Below are positions 26,030-35,385 of a stretch of DNA of 64,000 bases, one piece after another (position 1 is the first letter of the stretch; each line of letters opens with the position of its first letter). Both the position numbers and the translations under genes were made by a program. The DNA is taken from NCBI GenBank assembly GCA_028023455.1, contig JAQFVV010000229.1, positions 1,674,501 through 1,738,500 on the forward strand, written 5' to 3'. This DNA comes from Epiperipatus broadwayi. Its lineage: Eukaryota; Onychophora; Udeonychophora; Euonychophora; Peripatidae. The notes beneath the pieces are model-generated. The model worked only from the letters and a program-made list of their open reading frames with translations, made no database searches and was not told the DNA's origin.

Positions 26030-27260
26030 CATCATCATTTTCAATTGGTATCAGTTCATTGCAAAAGAAATTTAATCCAGTTTCTATGATTCATAGCTTC
26101 TCTTTTCATTTCTCCAGCTTATATAATTTCTTTCTAGACATTTTAAAATCTTTGTGATTCACTTCACAATTAATTGAATGTTCAATTTCATTTCAGCTTT
26201 ACATTTTTGCAATGATATCAATAATGTACATTTATTATCTCACCTATATATTCTGCTGTCAATCACTCCCTATTGCTCCCAACACATCTTTCTCCATATT
26301 TCTTTTTATTTATTTTATTTTTTAAGTGTCATAGCATCGGCCGGGACGCGAACCCGCAACCCGGGCAACTGCCTGCAAGTGCAAGGCAGTCGCGCTGACC
26401 TCTCGACCACCAATGCAAGACCATATTTCTTTGTTTGTATTGCTTTTCTTTTAAATATCCAATTCGTAGATTCATAATTCCACACTTAAAAAACACATTT
26501 ATTAAAAATCTTTCAAGCACATAAACATATTTTCTTTTAATAGTAAGTTACTTTTTTACAAAAACATTTCATTCAAGTTTAATTCTATGATTTATTGCAT
26601 ATATTATATTGCCATCTGCTTTGATACTCTGACAAAGGTATTTATAGTTATTAGCTTCTTCTAATTCGTTATTATCAATCTTTATTTATTTATTTTGAAA
26701 ATCCATTAAACATTACTTTAATCTTTTTGACATTTATCTTTCGTCCTATTCGTTTTGTAACATTTGCTGAAGCTCTTGAACGTTATGTGCAAAAACAACC
26801 ACACCATCTATAAAATCTAAATGACTTTTAAAAATCTTCAATTATTTTAATTTTTTTTAGCTTTCCAATTTAATCTGCAAAATACTTTCTGCAAAACTTA
26901 TGTAAAAAGTTTTAGAAATAGGATCATTCTGCCATATGACCACTCTGCCAGACACCAATTTTCAATGTTATACTAATTGCTATTGCATTTTGAGAAATAT
27001 TCTTCAGAGTTGGATAATATTCTCTGTTTCTTAATGTTGCAAAACTTTAATTTCTACTTAATTACTTTATAGAATCAAGTGTGTTTCCATAATCTACAAA
27101 TCCAAAGTATAATAGTTCTTTCTATAATTTTTTAATACTTGTATGAAATCTATTATGCTATGATTACTTCTAAATTCATCTTGTTCTTTGGTTGGTTTGA
27201 ATTCAAAGTTTTTTTTAAATGAATTGTAATGATAAACTTTCCTTTTGCTTCTTATTTTCA
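26030..27260 (-). pseudogene. Decayed RTE retrotransposon, 3' half
   Basis: Although heavily mutated, this matches the 3' part of the RTE copies at 36308 and 62425 in order. It has the CATCATCATTTTCAA terminus near 26030, the CTCTTTTCATTTCTCCA block, TTGATACTCTGACAAAGGTA near 26620, ATCCATTAAACATTACTTTA near 26700, and ACAAATCCAAAGTATAATAG near 27100. A SINE is inserted at 26306-26420. Similarity stops near 27260 and the 5' half of the same family appears at 29630-30300, so one element may have been split by later insertions. Confidence 0.7.
26306..26420 (-). mobile_element. tRNA-derived SINE, minus strand, in RTE relic
   Basis: On the minus strand the head reads GGTGGTCGAGAGGTCAGCGC (box A-like) and GGTTCGCGTCCCGGCC (box B), and it ends in an A-rich tail. 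Its sequence is close to the SINE at 2429-2541. The 12-bp duplication CCATATTTCTTT flanks it at 26294-26305 and 26421-26432. The GC-rich island makes it stand out in this AT-rich DNA. It is younger than the RTE relic it interrupts. Confidence 0.85.
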
Positions 27261-27551
27261 TTTTACTTTAATTACATATGCATCCATATATTCATGCCAT
27301 TTTTAACAGGGTATATATCTGTTAGGATGAAGATATAATTCTCTAAAAAAATATATATACCCAAGAGTGGATAAAGGTTAAGCTTGCATGTACAATAAAT
27401 TTGTCACTATATTTACATTTATATATTAATTAAATAATATTTATATAAACAAACTACTAATCACCTCTAATTTATTGTCTAGAGCTCATATTTTTTAACC
27501 TTTAACTGTGTATGTGTGTGCATCATAAATATCTAATTTATTAAACAGGCA

Positions 27552-27697
27552 AAACTAGATGGGGATTTTATGCACAAGCCTTCTGGCATCCATTGATTAC
27601 TCTGGTTGGCACAGGGTGGCACTACTGTATGGAGAGTTTTGCCTGTTTAATAACAGTTATGTGCTAGCATAAGAGATGGTGATCATGTAATATCTAG
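27552..27697. repeat. Short family A derivative (hammerhead lost)
   Basis: It starts CAGGCAAAACTAGATGGGG, continues with TTATGCACAAGCCTTCTGGC and the TGGATTACTC-type terminal block, and ends near GGTGATCATGT. Near-identical 16-mers flank it (AATATCTAATTTATTA at the left, AATATCTAGTTTATAA at the right), a decayed target duplication. The ribozyme segment is deleted. Confidence 0.7.
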
Positions 27698-28017
27698 TTT
27701 ATAATATTACAAAAAGAAAAGAAAGATTTTACTATATCTTGATTTATCAAGCTTTTAAACAAAATAGTTATTTAAAGAAAACATGCAATTCTCTCTTCTT
27801 ATCAAACATTCATATTTTGCAATATATGAAAATATTGAATATACGTATAATAATTATCTCCATTATTCAAGGAAACAATAGTTTGTTAGCAACAATGTTA
27901 TAAAAGATAAAGAGATATCAGAATAGTTGATGCTAAGAACATTAGAATAGTTTTATTTTAAAAACTTACATTTTCTGAATATGAAATAAAATATCTATTT
28001 GCGATATTAAAATGTAA

Positions 28018-28185
28018 CATAATGAGCATGCTAATAGCTCTAAACAAGCTTTTTCATTAAATGCCACAAGAGAAAGCATTTAAATTCTCTTGCGGCATTT
28101 ATCGAAAAAGCTTCTTTAGAACTATTAGCATGTTCATTATATTATATTTGTAAATACAAGCTAATTAAGTCATGTGTGTATGACT
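28018..28185. repeat. Palindromic repeat related to families B/C
   Basis: Two arms of about 60 bp are inverted copies (AACATAATGAGCATGCTAAT at the left, its counterpart ending near 28145). The outer sequence (GAGCATGCTAATAGCTC, AAATACAAGCTAATTAAGTC) resembles the ends of the hammerhead units at 33.1-34.1 kb and 45.8 kb. No ribozyme core remains. Confidence 0.6.
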
Positions 28186-29629
28186 TAGTTTCCTTATTGT
28201 GATATTAAAAATCTTCAAAATGTGTTGCTAAACTTCAAACAGGCTTCCCAAGGAATACCACTCTTTATTTTCATGAATAAAAATTACCTACTAATATATA
28301 TATATATAATTCTAAAAAATCTGCTTAAAAGTCATCTATGAAATGGTTAAGGGTATAGTGAGTGCATTAAAAAATGAATAAAGACTTGTAAGGGTTACCT
28401 AAGTCATTATATATTCATTTAAGTGGAAAATAAAACCTGTCTTTTATTGATGAAATAGAATATTAAAATGTTATTAAAAAGATTACAAATTAATTATTAC
28501 AATAATATTTTGCTGATTGTTAAAATCTGACACTGTAATGATATTTTATGAAATCATTCAACCGTGGACACATACAAATAATATTAAATGAACAGAGAAG
28601 TTTAATGTATATTTATATTTTTTTATTTCATGGTTTTATAATATAATAAGTAATTATACTTGTATTTATTTATTATAAGAAATAGAACCTTGTAATGCAA
28701 GAAGGGGAAATATAATTACTAATATTTTTTGTTAGTAGTAATAGCATATAAATTTTATTCAAGGAGAAAAGATCAAAAGCAAAAATTTTTAAAAAAGTAT
28801 ATAGGTGAGAAATAGAACCAATACAAATTCACTTAGCCTTATTTAAATAATATTCAAATGTATATGCAATTCATCAGCTATTAAGTTAGATTACTTATTC
28901 TTATTTAAAGGAGATTATATTGACATGTGGTAATAATTAATTAGTATTCCAGTTAAACAATATGTTAATTATGTGTTATCTGATATATCTCTTTATTAGA
29001 CAAATTTATTATTAAAGTATTTTACAATTGAGACATATTTATTTTCTTATATTTGCACATACTTAGATGACAGGAGTCAGTAACATTTGGATATATGGAA
29101 CAAGAAAGGATTAGGATAATTATTTTATGTTTTTTACTTGCTAACACCTAAGCAGAAACTACATGATTATTATCAATGCAAAGATTAAATCAATTTGCAA
29201 GTAAAATTTGAAGATATGAGGCCATTATAGTTGATAGTGAAGGAATATATTATCTCGTTTGAAATCTGATCAAGTGGTGAATGATTCATATGAATCAATT
29301 TTATTCTATTTCAAATTGACTTTAATAACAATAACATAAAATAAAAACCTAATCAACCCTGTTGCATTTTGGATGAATGATCCAATACACATAATACTTA
29401 TATAGGCTTAATTATTTTATCCGTGACATTTTGATGATCAAACAGAAAGTCAAAAAGACATTCATTTCATTACATTTCTAACACCTTAAAAGAAATGCAA
29501 ATAGTCTCATCTGTTCATTGTATATTTTAAGGCATGGACAGTTATGGTATATAAGTAGACATCCATTTTATTGCAATAATAGTAATAAAGATCTTGTATT
29601 GAATTGAAAGAGGATCAGAATGCCTCTAA
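28186..29629. other. Intron 3 DNA, nothing recognised
   Basis: AT-rich intronic sequence lying between the two halves of the RTE relic. No gene or clear element is visible. Confidence 0.5.
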
Positions 29630-30300
29630 TAACTATGATCTTTTCCCTCATATTTTGTTAATATCAATATCATCATTGCATTCTTTCAAACATCTCCTAA
29701 ATCTTTATCCCTTGGATATTTAATGTACAACTTTGCTAACATAACCTCTACTCTATTTCTTCACCTACTTCTTTCAAATAATGTACAATAATTCTTTCAT
29801 TTCTTGGAGCTTTTCTATTCTTCATTGATTTAATTGTGTGTCTTATCTCCTTATTTAATATATTTAGAATTTCAAAAGATATTGATTGTAATAGCATTTT
29901 TTTTTTTTTTTTACTAAAGTTCATAACATATAGTTTTTCTTTTTCTGAAACTTTTGTGAGTGCGCATATATTCTGTACTTTGTTTTCCTTCTTCCATAAC
30001 CAAATTTAATTGTAGAACATTCATCTTCGTCTGTTTTTCAATTTATTATTAAGATCACTTTTAAATGTTTTGTCTGATCAAAAGCATTCTATACATTTAT
30101 ATAAAAATGATTTATTTTTTTATCAGAATGAGAATGTTTTGTTTCTATATTTTAAATATATCTGCATTTAATATCTTGTATTAAATTGAATAATTGATCT
30201 TGCCATTTTGACTGATATAATATCAATATCCACAATGTTGTTCTTTCATACTTTATGCTTCCAATATTTGTAACTTTTATAGTAGACATGTTAAACTCAT
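29630..30300 (-). pseudogene. Decayed RTE retrotransposon, 5' half
   Basis: Blocks match other RTE copies in the window. ACTTTGCTAACATAACCTC, TTTCTTCACCTACTTCTTTC, CTTGGAGCTTTTCTATTCTTC and ATTTAATTGTGTGTCTTATC correspond to the region just before the RT palm domain (compare 63780-63930). TCTGATCAAAAGCATTCTATAC with TATAAAAATGATT corresponds to the endonuclease domain (compare 38655-38700). Heavily decayed. Confidence 0.6.
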
Positions 30301-30454
30301 TAAGTGACCAAGGATCAATGCAGATCATATTACAAAAAAAAAACCCCTCAAAATTATAGAGGAAGCAGATTTTTTATTATTAACATTGCAATTACACACA
30401 TAAAAAACATATCTACAATAAACAGTCATGATACAAAAATATATATGAAGTACA

Positions 30455-31500
30455 AAAGTTGTTTTTTTTTTTTGTAAGAAACTTGATAACATTTTTTGTC
30501 AACTAAATCTTTAAAATTTGATCGAATTTATTGAGTTGTATTGATTGCATGTGCCGGTCTCTTAATCTTGATCTTTCCGCAGTTTTATTATTTTTCTAAA
30601 GTTGAAAATAGTTGTTTGTACAAATTTATGCTATCAAACAGTTAAAATTTGTTAATTGCACATAACACGTAGGGAAATCGGTTAACTGATAACTACTTAC
30701 AGAAATGTTGGAATCTCAACATTCATATAATTTTGTTTTAACATGGAATTACATTGAATTTCTCTTAATTCCATTTGTAAATTATTATCAAGTTTCAATA
30801 TTAATAGATAGAAGAGAAATAAATAAATGAAATTAATTTTATATTTTTTGAAACCCGAAAATCTTCTTTTGAATTCATTTTCTAATAATTTGATTAGCTT
30901 ATTCTGAAAATTTCAGTTTTGGTAATTTTTGTAATAACAATTGGCAACATTCAAAATGAGATAAATTTTCTTTTTGAATTTGTTTTTGTGAGAATAATAA
31001 TTTTTTTTTGTAACCATTGATATCAGAAAATATGATAACTTCATGATGTTTGCCTTGTGGTTTAAGATTAAATTGACTAAGGTGATTTGTAATGGCTCTT
31101 GAAAAAGTTAGGTCTTTTGTTCATTGATCATCTTTTAATATTCTATATTCATAATTTTTCAGTTCTAAACAAATAATAATTTTGTTCAGTAATTGGAAGA
31201 AAAAAGCCACCAAATTTCTGTATAATATGGTAAATTTATGTATTCACTTCCTATATCTTCTAACAATTTAGTAAATTGGTAGTGATTATGCCCATATATA
31301 CAAATATAATTTAGTTTTAGTGACATTTTTTTATAACATCTTGGATATTTAAAACGTTGGAGCATATTGAAAAAAATTTTGTTTTAAAAGAAAACTATCA
31401 TGAGAATGTAGCCTCTATCTTGCAGTAACTTTTACATCTACTTTTGAAACAAATAAAGAAGTATAATCTTAGCACCAGAAGAGGTATGACTTTCCACTAT
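30455..31500 (-). pseudogene. Second decayed hAT transposase (GTF2IRD2-like)
   Basis: In minus-strand order the fragments are LLEDIGSEYINLPYYTEIWW (about 31280-31210), SRAITNHLSQFNLKPQGKHH followed by KKKLLFSQKQIQKENLSHFE (31120-30940), LQMELREIQCNSML (about 30790-30745), and the C-terminal NNKTAERSRLRDRHMQS (about 30595-30545). This is the order of the region that follows the catalytic core and ends in the dimerisation domain in hAT proteins of the GTF2IRD2/ZBED5 type. Stops and frameshifts are abundant. It is distinct in sequence from the copy at 8.3-10.5 kb. Confidence 0.75.
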
Positions 31501-31810
31501 AGCCACGAGTGATGAAAATTACGTCATATTGCAATCATTTTTTTTTTTTTATAATTTTGCAACCAATACATGACCCTCACCTGACCAATTTACAATAATC
31601 CATAACCTTTGGTTTTCAGGCCTATAATAGCTAGATACTCATTTACCTCTTACTGTTAAACCACTAAACATTCCATGATTACCATCTCATACTAGCACAC
31701 AATTGTTGTAAACAAAGGCAAAACTCTCCATACAGTAATGCCACCCTGTGCTAACCAGAGTAATCAATGGATGCCAGAAGGCTTGTGCATAAAATCCCTA
31801 TCTAGTGCCT

Positions 31811-31880
31811 ACTCATCCAATATCCCCAGACTAGTTTCTGGCTTGTGGCCATCATCAGTGAGGAGCCTTAGATCTGAGAG
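31811..31880 (-). ncRNA. Type I hammerhead ribozyme motif A3 (best preserved)
   Basis: Minus-strand core CUGAUGA (31858-31852). Helix II is a perfect UGGC/GCCA with loop CACAA. GAAA is at 31838-31835, stem III is palindromic ACUAGU, and GUC is at 31831-31829. Upper stem I is UCCUCA/UGGGGA (31864-31859 with 31828-31823). Lower stem I is AUCUA/UGGAU past an asymmetric internal loop, the place where type I hammerheads make their loop-loop contact. Every invariant base is present, so this copy is predicted to be catalytically competent. Confidence 0.8.
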
Positions 31881-32265
31881 CACTGCACCTAGATCTTAGG
31901 ATCTAATGCAACCTTCCAGCAGCCACCTTTTAACTCTACTTTACTATAAAACTATGAGAATGAAATTGAAAACACAAAAATATTTTCAATCTAAGCTCAA
32001 TAGCCTATATAGTCATATGGGTCTGAACTCAATTCAGCACCCATACATTTTGGTGTCTTTGGCTCTTAAACAACCATAGCCACCACTATCCCATTAGGCA
32101 GGATTGGTGTTAAACCACTAAACATCACAAGAACATCATCTCATACTAGCACACAATTGTTGTAAACGAAGGCAAAACTCTCCATACAGTAGTGCCACCC
32201 TGTGCTAACCAGAGTAATCAATGGATGCCAGAAGGCTTGTGCATAAAATCCCTATCTAGTGCCTA

Positions 32266-32328
32266 CTCATCCAATATCCCCGGACTAGTTTTTGGTTTGT
32301 GGCCATCATCAGTGAGGATCTGAGAGCA
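32266..32328 (-). ncRNA. Hammerhead motif A4, broken core
   Basis: CUGAUGA (32312-32306) and GUC (32285-32283) are present. The conserved GAAA reads AAAA (the first G, position 12, is lost), and about 8 nt of stem I is deleted relative to A3. Loss of G12 is expected to abolish cleavage. Confidence 0.7.
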
Positions 32329-32709
32329 CTGCACCTAGATCTTAGGATCTAATGCAACCCTCCAGCAGCCATCTTTTAACTCTACTTTACTACAAAACTA
32401 TGAGAATGAAATTGAAAACACAAAAATATTTTCAATCTAAGCTCAATAGCCTATATAGTCATATGGGTCTGAACTCAATTCAGCACCCATACATTTTGGT
32501 GTCTTTGGCTCTTAAACAACCATAGCCACCACTATCTCATTAGGCAGGATTGGTGTTAAACCACTAAACATCACATGATCATCATCTCATACTAGCACAC
32601 AATTGTTGCAAACAAAGGCAAAGCTCCATACAGTAGTGCCACCCTGTGCTAACCAGAGTAATCAATGGATGCCAGAAGGCTTGTGCATAAAATCCCTATC
32701 TAGTGCCTA

Positions 32710-32779
32710 CTCATCCAATATCCCCGGACTAGTTTCTGGTTTGTGGCCATCATCAGTGAGGAGCCTTGGATCTGAGAGC
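32710..32779 (-). ncRNA. Type I hammerhead ribozyme motif A5
   Basis: Core CUGAUGA (32756-32750), helix II UGG/CCA closing on loop bases, GAAA, stem III ACUAGU and GUC (32729-32727) are all present. Stem I pairs CCUC with GGGG-type bases, but the base pair next to the cleavage site is A·C rather than A-U. All invariant bases are kept. Activity may be reduced by the mismatch. Confidence 0.7.
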
Positions 32780-33267
32780 ACTGCACCTAGATCTTAGGAT
32801 CTAATGAAACCCTTCAGCAGCCGCCTTTTAACTCTACTACAAAACTATGATTACTCTGGTTAACACAGGGTGGCACAACTGTATGGAGAGTTTTGCCTTT
32901 GTTTACCTCTCACTGCTGAATGGCTATAATCCAGCTGCCTGTTTATGATTTGGACAAAAAATTCAAGTTCATTTAATGTCAATTCAAACCTCAGATTACG
33001 GACACAGCAGGTGGATGGGCCACTACTATAATTTACAAGGCTCTGTCATTTTCAAAAAGAATTAATTGGAATAAAGTTTTATTTTTTAAATGTTTATATA
33101 CCAAAGCATAAAGTTCTAAATTATAATAATTAAAAAAGCAAGTCATATATAACATGATACTTTTAATGAGCTTGTAGTTACAAAAATGCACATAGAGAGC
33201 GTACCAATAGCTCAAACAAGCTCATAATTAACAAGTGCGGTTATGAGAAATATTTAAAATCTCTATC

Positions 33268-33341
33268 CAGAACACTCTTATCTCCAGACCATGTTTTCGA
33301 GCTTATGGCCCACGTCAGTGGAGAGCTAGAATATTCAGACA
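33268..33341 (-). ncRNA. Type I hammerhead-like motif B1 (A9 replaced by U)
   Basis: The minus strand reads CUGACGU (33318-33312) where CUGANGA is expected. Helix II is GGGC/GCUC with loop CAUAA, then GAAA (33298-33295) and GUC (33289-33287). Stem I pairs UCUCCA with UGGAGA, and lower stem I pairs GAAUAUUCU with AGAGUGUUC through wobbles. Stem III has one mismatch. The A9U change shared with B2 probably weakens or kills catalysis. Confidence 0.6.
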
Positions 33342-33956
33342 CTTACCTAAAATATCAACTCAAAAAACCAGCACTTATTTCAAACATATATTTAAGAAGA
33401 AACTCTGAATTTTTTGGACATGAAAATGTCTTTAAATCCAGCTATTAGCTATATGGGACTGAAATAACTTCAGATCTACCATATTCTAATAGCCTTAGCA
33501 TAGCCAAAGCCTTAAAGGTAAAATTATAATAATTAAAAAAGCAAGTCATATATAACGTGACATTACTTTTAATGAGCTTGTAGTTACAAAAATGCACATA
33601 GAGAGTGTACCAATAGCTCAAACAAGCTCGTAATTAACCGCACTTGTCAATTATGAGCTTGTTTGAGCTATTGGTATGCTCTCTATGTGCATTTTTGTAA
33701 CTACAAGCTCATTAAAAGTAATGTCACATTATATATGACTTGCTTTTTTAATTATTATAATTTTACCTTTAAGGCTTTGGCTATGCTAAGGCTATTAGAA
33801 TATGGTAGATCTGAAGTTATTTCAGTCCCATATAGCTATTTAAGTTAGATAGCTGGATTTAAAGACATTTTCATGTCCAAAAAATTCAGTTTTTTTTTCT
33901 TAAATATACGTTTGAAATAAGTGCTGGTTTTTTGAGTTGATATTTTAGATCTAGTG

Positions 33957-34030
33957 TCCGAATATTCTAGCTCTCCACTGACGTAGGCCATAAGCTCGAA
34001 ACCATGGTCTGGAGATAAGAGTGTTCTGGA
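33957..34030 (+). ncRNA. Type I hammerhead-like motif B2 (A9 replaced by U)
   Basis: CUGACGU lies at 33978-33984, followed by helix II with loop CAUAA, GAAAC (33998-34002), stem III ACCAUGGU (a perfect palindrome) and GUC (34007-34009). Upper stem I is UCUCCA (33972-33977) with UGGAGA (34010-34015). Lower stem I is GAAUAUUCU (33960-33968) with AGAGUGUUC (34018-34026), then UCC with GGA. About 18 stem I pairs make the fold convincing. The single defect in the invariant core is A9 to U. It is in sense orientation in ADAM10 intron 3. Confidence 0.65.
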
Positions 34031-34245
34031 TAGAGATTTTAAATATTTCTCATAACCGCACTTGTTAATTACGAGCTTGTTTGAGCTATTGGTAAGCTCT
34101 CTATGTGCAAAGTTCTAAATTGTATCTCAAAAGGTTTTGACTTATTCGCAAAGTCATCATGAGTTGAATGAATAAAAAAGTTTATTGGTATTATGATTGA
34201 CAGTACTGAAATAAAAGAGGCATATTGTATAGTAGATTAATAATA

Positions 34246-34402
34246 CAGGCAAAATCCTCCATACAGTAGTGTGGCTCTGTGCCAATCAGAGTAATCAATG
34301 GATGCCAGAAGGCTTGGCACAGAGTGGCACTACTGTATGGAGAATTTTGCCTGTTTACTAACAGTTATGTGCTAACATAAGAAATGATGATCATGTGATG
34401 TT
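34246..34402. mobile_element. 157-bp family A derivative with perfect 16-bp duplication
   Basis: It begins CAGGCAAAATCCTCC, folds back on itself through the terminal block (CATACAGTAGTG against CACTACTGTATG) and ends GTGATGTT. The 16-mer TAGTAGATTAATAATA is found on both sides (34230-34245 and 34403-34418). Such a long exact duplication is the mark of target-primed reverse transcription, not of a cut-and-paste transposon, despite the inverted ends. The ribozyme is deleted. Confidence 0.8.
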
Positions 34403-34741
34403 TAGTAGATTAATAATAATGATTAAAATGGTAATAATAAATTTTTATGTATGCACATTGCAAAATGTTTATTTTTTTATGTCTAATTAATAACATTACA
34501 TTTCTGATATCTCCATCCATTAAACGTATTAAATTAGTATTTCATAGATATTGAAAAAATTCAAAATAGTTATCTTGAAGTGAAAACACTGATCATCTGT
34601 GAAGTCCTATGTTTTATTCAAATCTTTATTCTTTTTGTCTTATTTCTGTTAATTATTTTTATTTCAATCATATTTCTTTAGGAAGATATTTATTATATTG
34701 TGTTAGAGTATTTAAAGTTAATTACATTTTATTTTTAATAG

Positions 34742-34934
34742 ATCAACGACACAAGATCTTGTAATGGTAACAATAGAACAACAAATCCTTACTGTAACAA
34801 GAACATTGATGTCAGTAATCTTTTGAACCTCAATTCACAAACTAATCATTCTGCATTCTGCCTGGCATATGTCTTCACCTACCGAGATTTTGTTGGTGGT
34901 ACTCTTGGACTTGCATGGGTTGCATCACCATCAG
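34742..34934 (+). CDS. ADAM10: ADAM10-like metalloprotease, protease-domain exon
   Basis: This exon encodes 64 codons plus one base. It reads INDTRSCNGNN, then DVSNLLNLNSQTNHSAFC, LAYVFTYRDFVGGTLGLAWV and ASPSG. The blocks FCLAYVFTYRDF and GTLGLAWVASPSG are the canonical ADAM10 segment leading to the GGIC motif. The acceptor is TTTTTAATAG|ATC and the donor CAG|GTAATA. Incoming phase 0 and outgoing phase 1 match the neighbouring exons. Possible N-glycosylation sequons are NDT, NRT and NHS. Confidence 0.93.
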
Positions 34935-34959
34935 GTAATAATTTACCAATAATATAATT

Positions 34960-35385
34960 TTCTTCTTCCTTTTCCTATGTATTGATTTCTACTCTAACAT
35001 ATCATACCATTTACAACTTTCTTAAACACTTTATCAATACTCCTTATTTATATCAAAACTAACAGTTTTGACTGTCCTGCAGTCATCATCAGAGCTACAA
35101 TATTCAAATATATAATTAATAATACACATATACATAATTAAATACACAAAATAAACAATTATTTATAATGGTCAGGTCAAAATGAATATTTTATTTTTGT
35201 TTATTTTGTGTATTTAATTATATATATGAATATGTGTATAAGTGTAGTAATTATATAATTATATATTTGAATATTGTAGCTCTGATGATGACTGCATGAC
35301 AGTTGAAACTGTTATTTTGATATAAATAAAGAGTATTGATAAGTGTTTAAGAAAATTGTAAATGATATGATAAGTTAATAATTTA
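34960..35385. repeat. Inverted repeat with hammerhead-like core
   Basis: Arms of more than 150 bp are inverted copies (ATCAATACTCCTTATTTATA at the left, its counterpart ending near 35365). Each arm contains, on outward strands, GCUCUGAUGAUGACUGCA followed by a CAGU helix strand and GAAAC (or AAAAC). The GACUG/CAGUC helix is well formed, but an extra U separates it from CUGAUGA and stem I pairing is poor. It may be a diverged fourth hammerhead repeat or an unrelated fold-back element. Confidence 0.55.

Larger units (their letters stand above)
31640..32925 (-). repeat. Family A tandem array, three hammerhead units with inverted ends
   Basis: Three direct units start at about 31654, 32111 and 32558, each with TAAACCACTAAACAT, giving periods near 450 bp. 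Each contains the block CAAAACTCTCCATACAGTA (shortened in the third), the ATCAATGGATGCCAGAAGGC block and one minus-strand hammerhead. The array ends near 32850 with an inverted copy of the terminal block (TTACTCTGGTTAACACAGGG), so the whole is bracketed by inverted repeats of about 60 bp. No reading frame of note is present. The arrangement fits a Penelope-type terminal repeat array or a retrozyme. Confidence 0.8.
33085..34107. repeat. Family B hammerhead repeat, tandem then inverted
   Basis: The minus-strand unit (33119-33520) is followed by the start of a second unit in the same direction, at a period of about 402 bp (TTATAATAATTAAAAAAGCA at both). From about 33645 the whole is repeated in the opposite direction up to 34107. 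The two arms carry one hammerhead each. The layout repeats that of family A at 13.6-14.5 kb although the sequences are unrelated outside the ribozyme. RNA across it would form a very long hairpin. Confidence 0.8.

Noticed and set aside
32603-32797. Open frame across the family A array
   Set aside because: It runs across the ribozyme-containing repeat unit, has no homology that I recognise and is a by-product of the repeat.
33033-33848. Near-identical short frames on both strands (WYALYVHFCNYKLIKS)
   Set aside because: They arise because family B is an inverted repeat. No start context or conserved domain.
34246-34402. Classification of the short fold-back as a MITE
   Set aside because: The exact 16-bp duplication is too long for a cut-and-paste transposase and fits reverse-transcription-mediated insertion.
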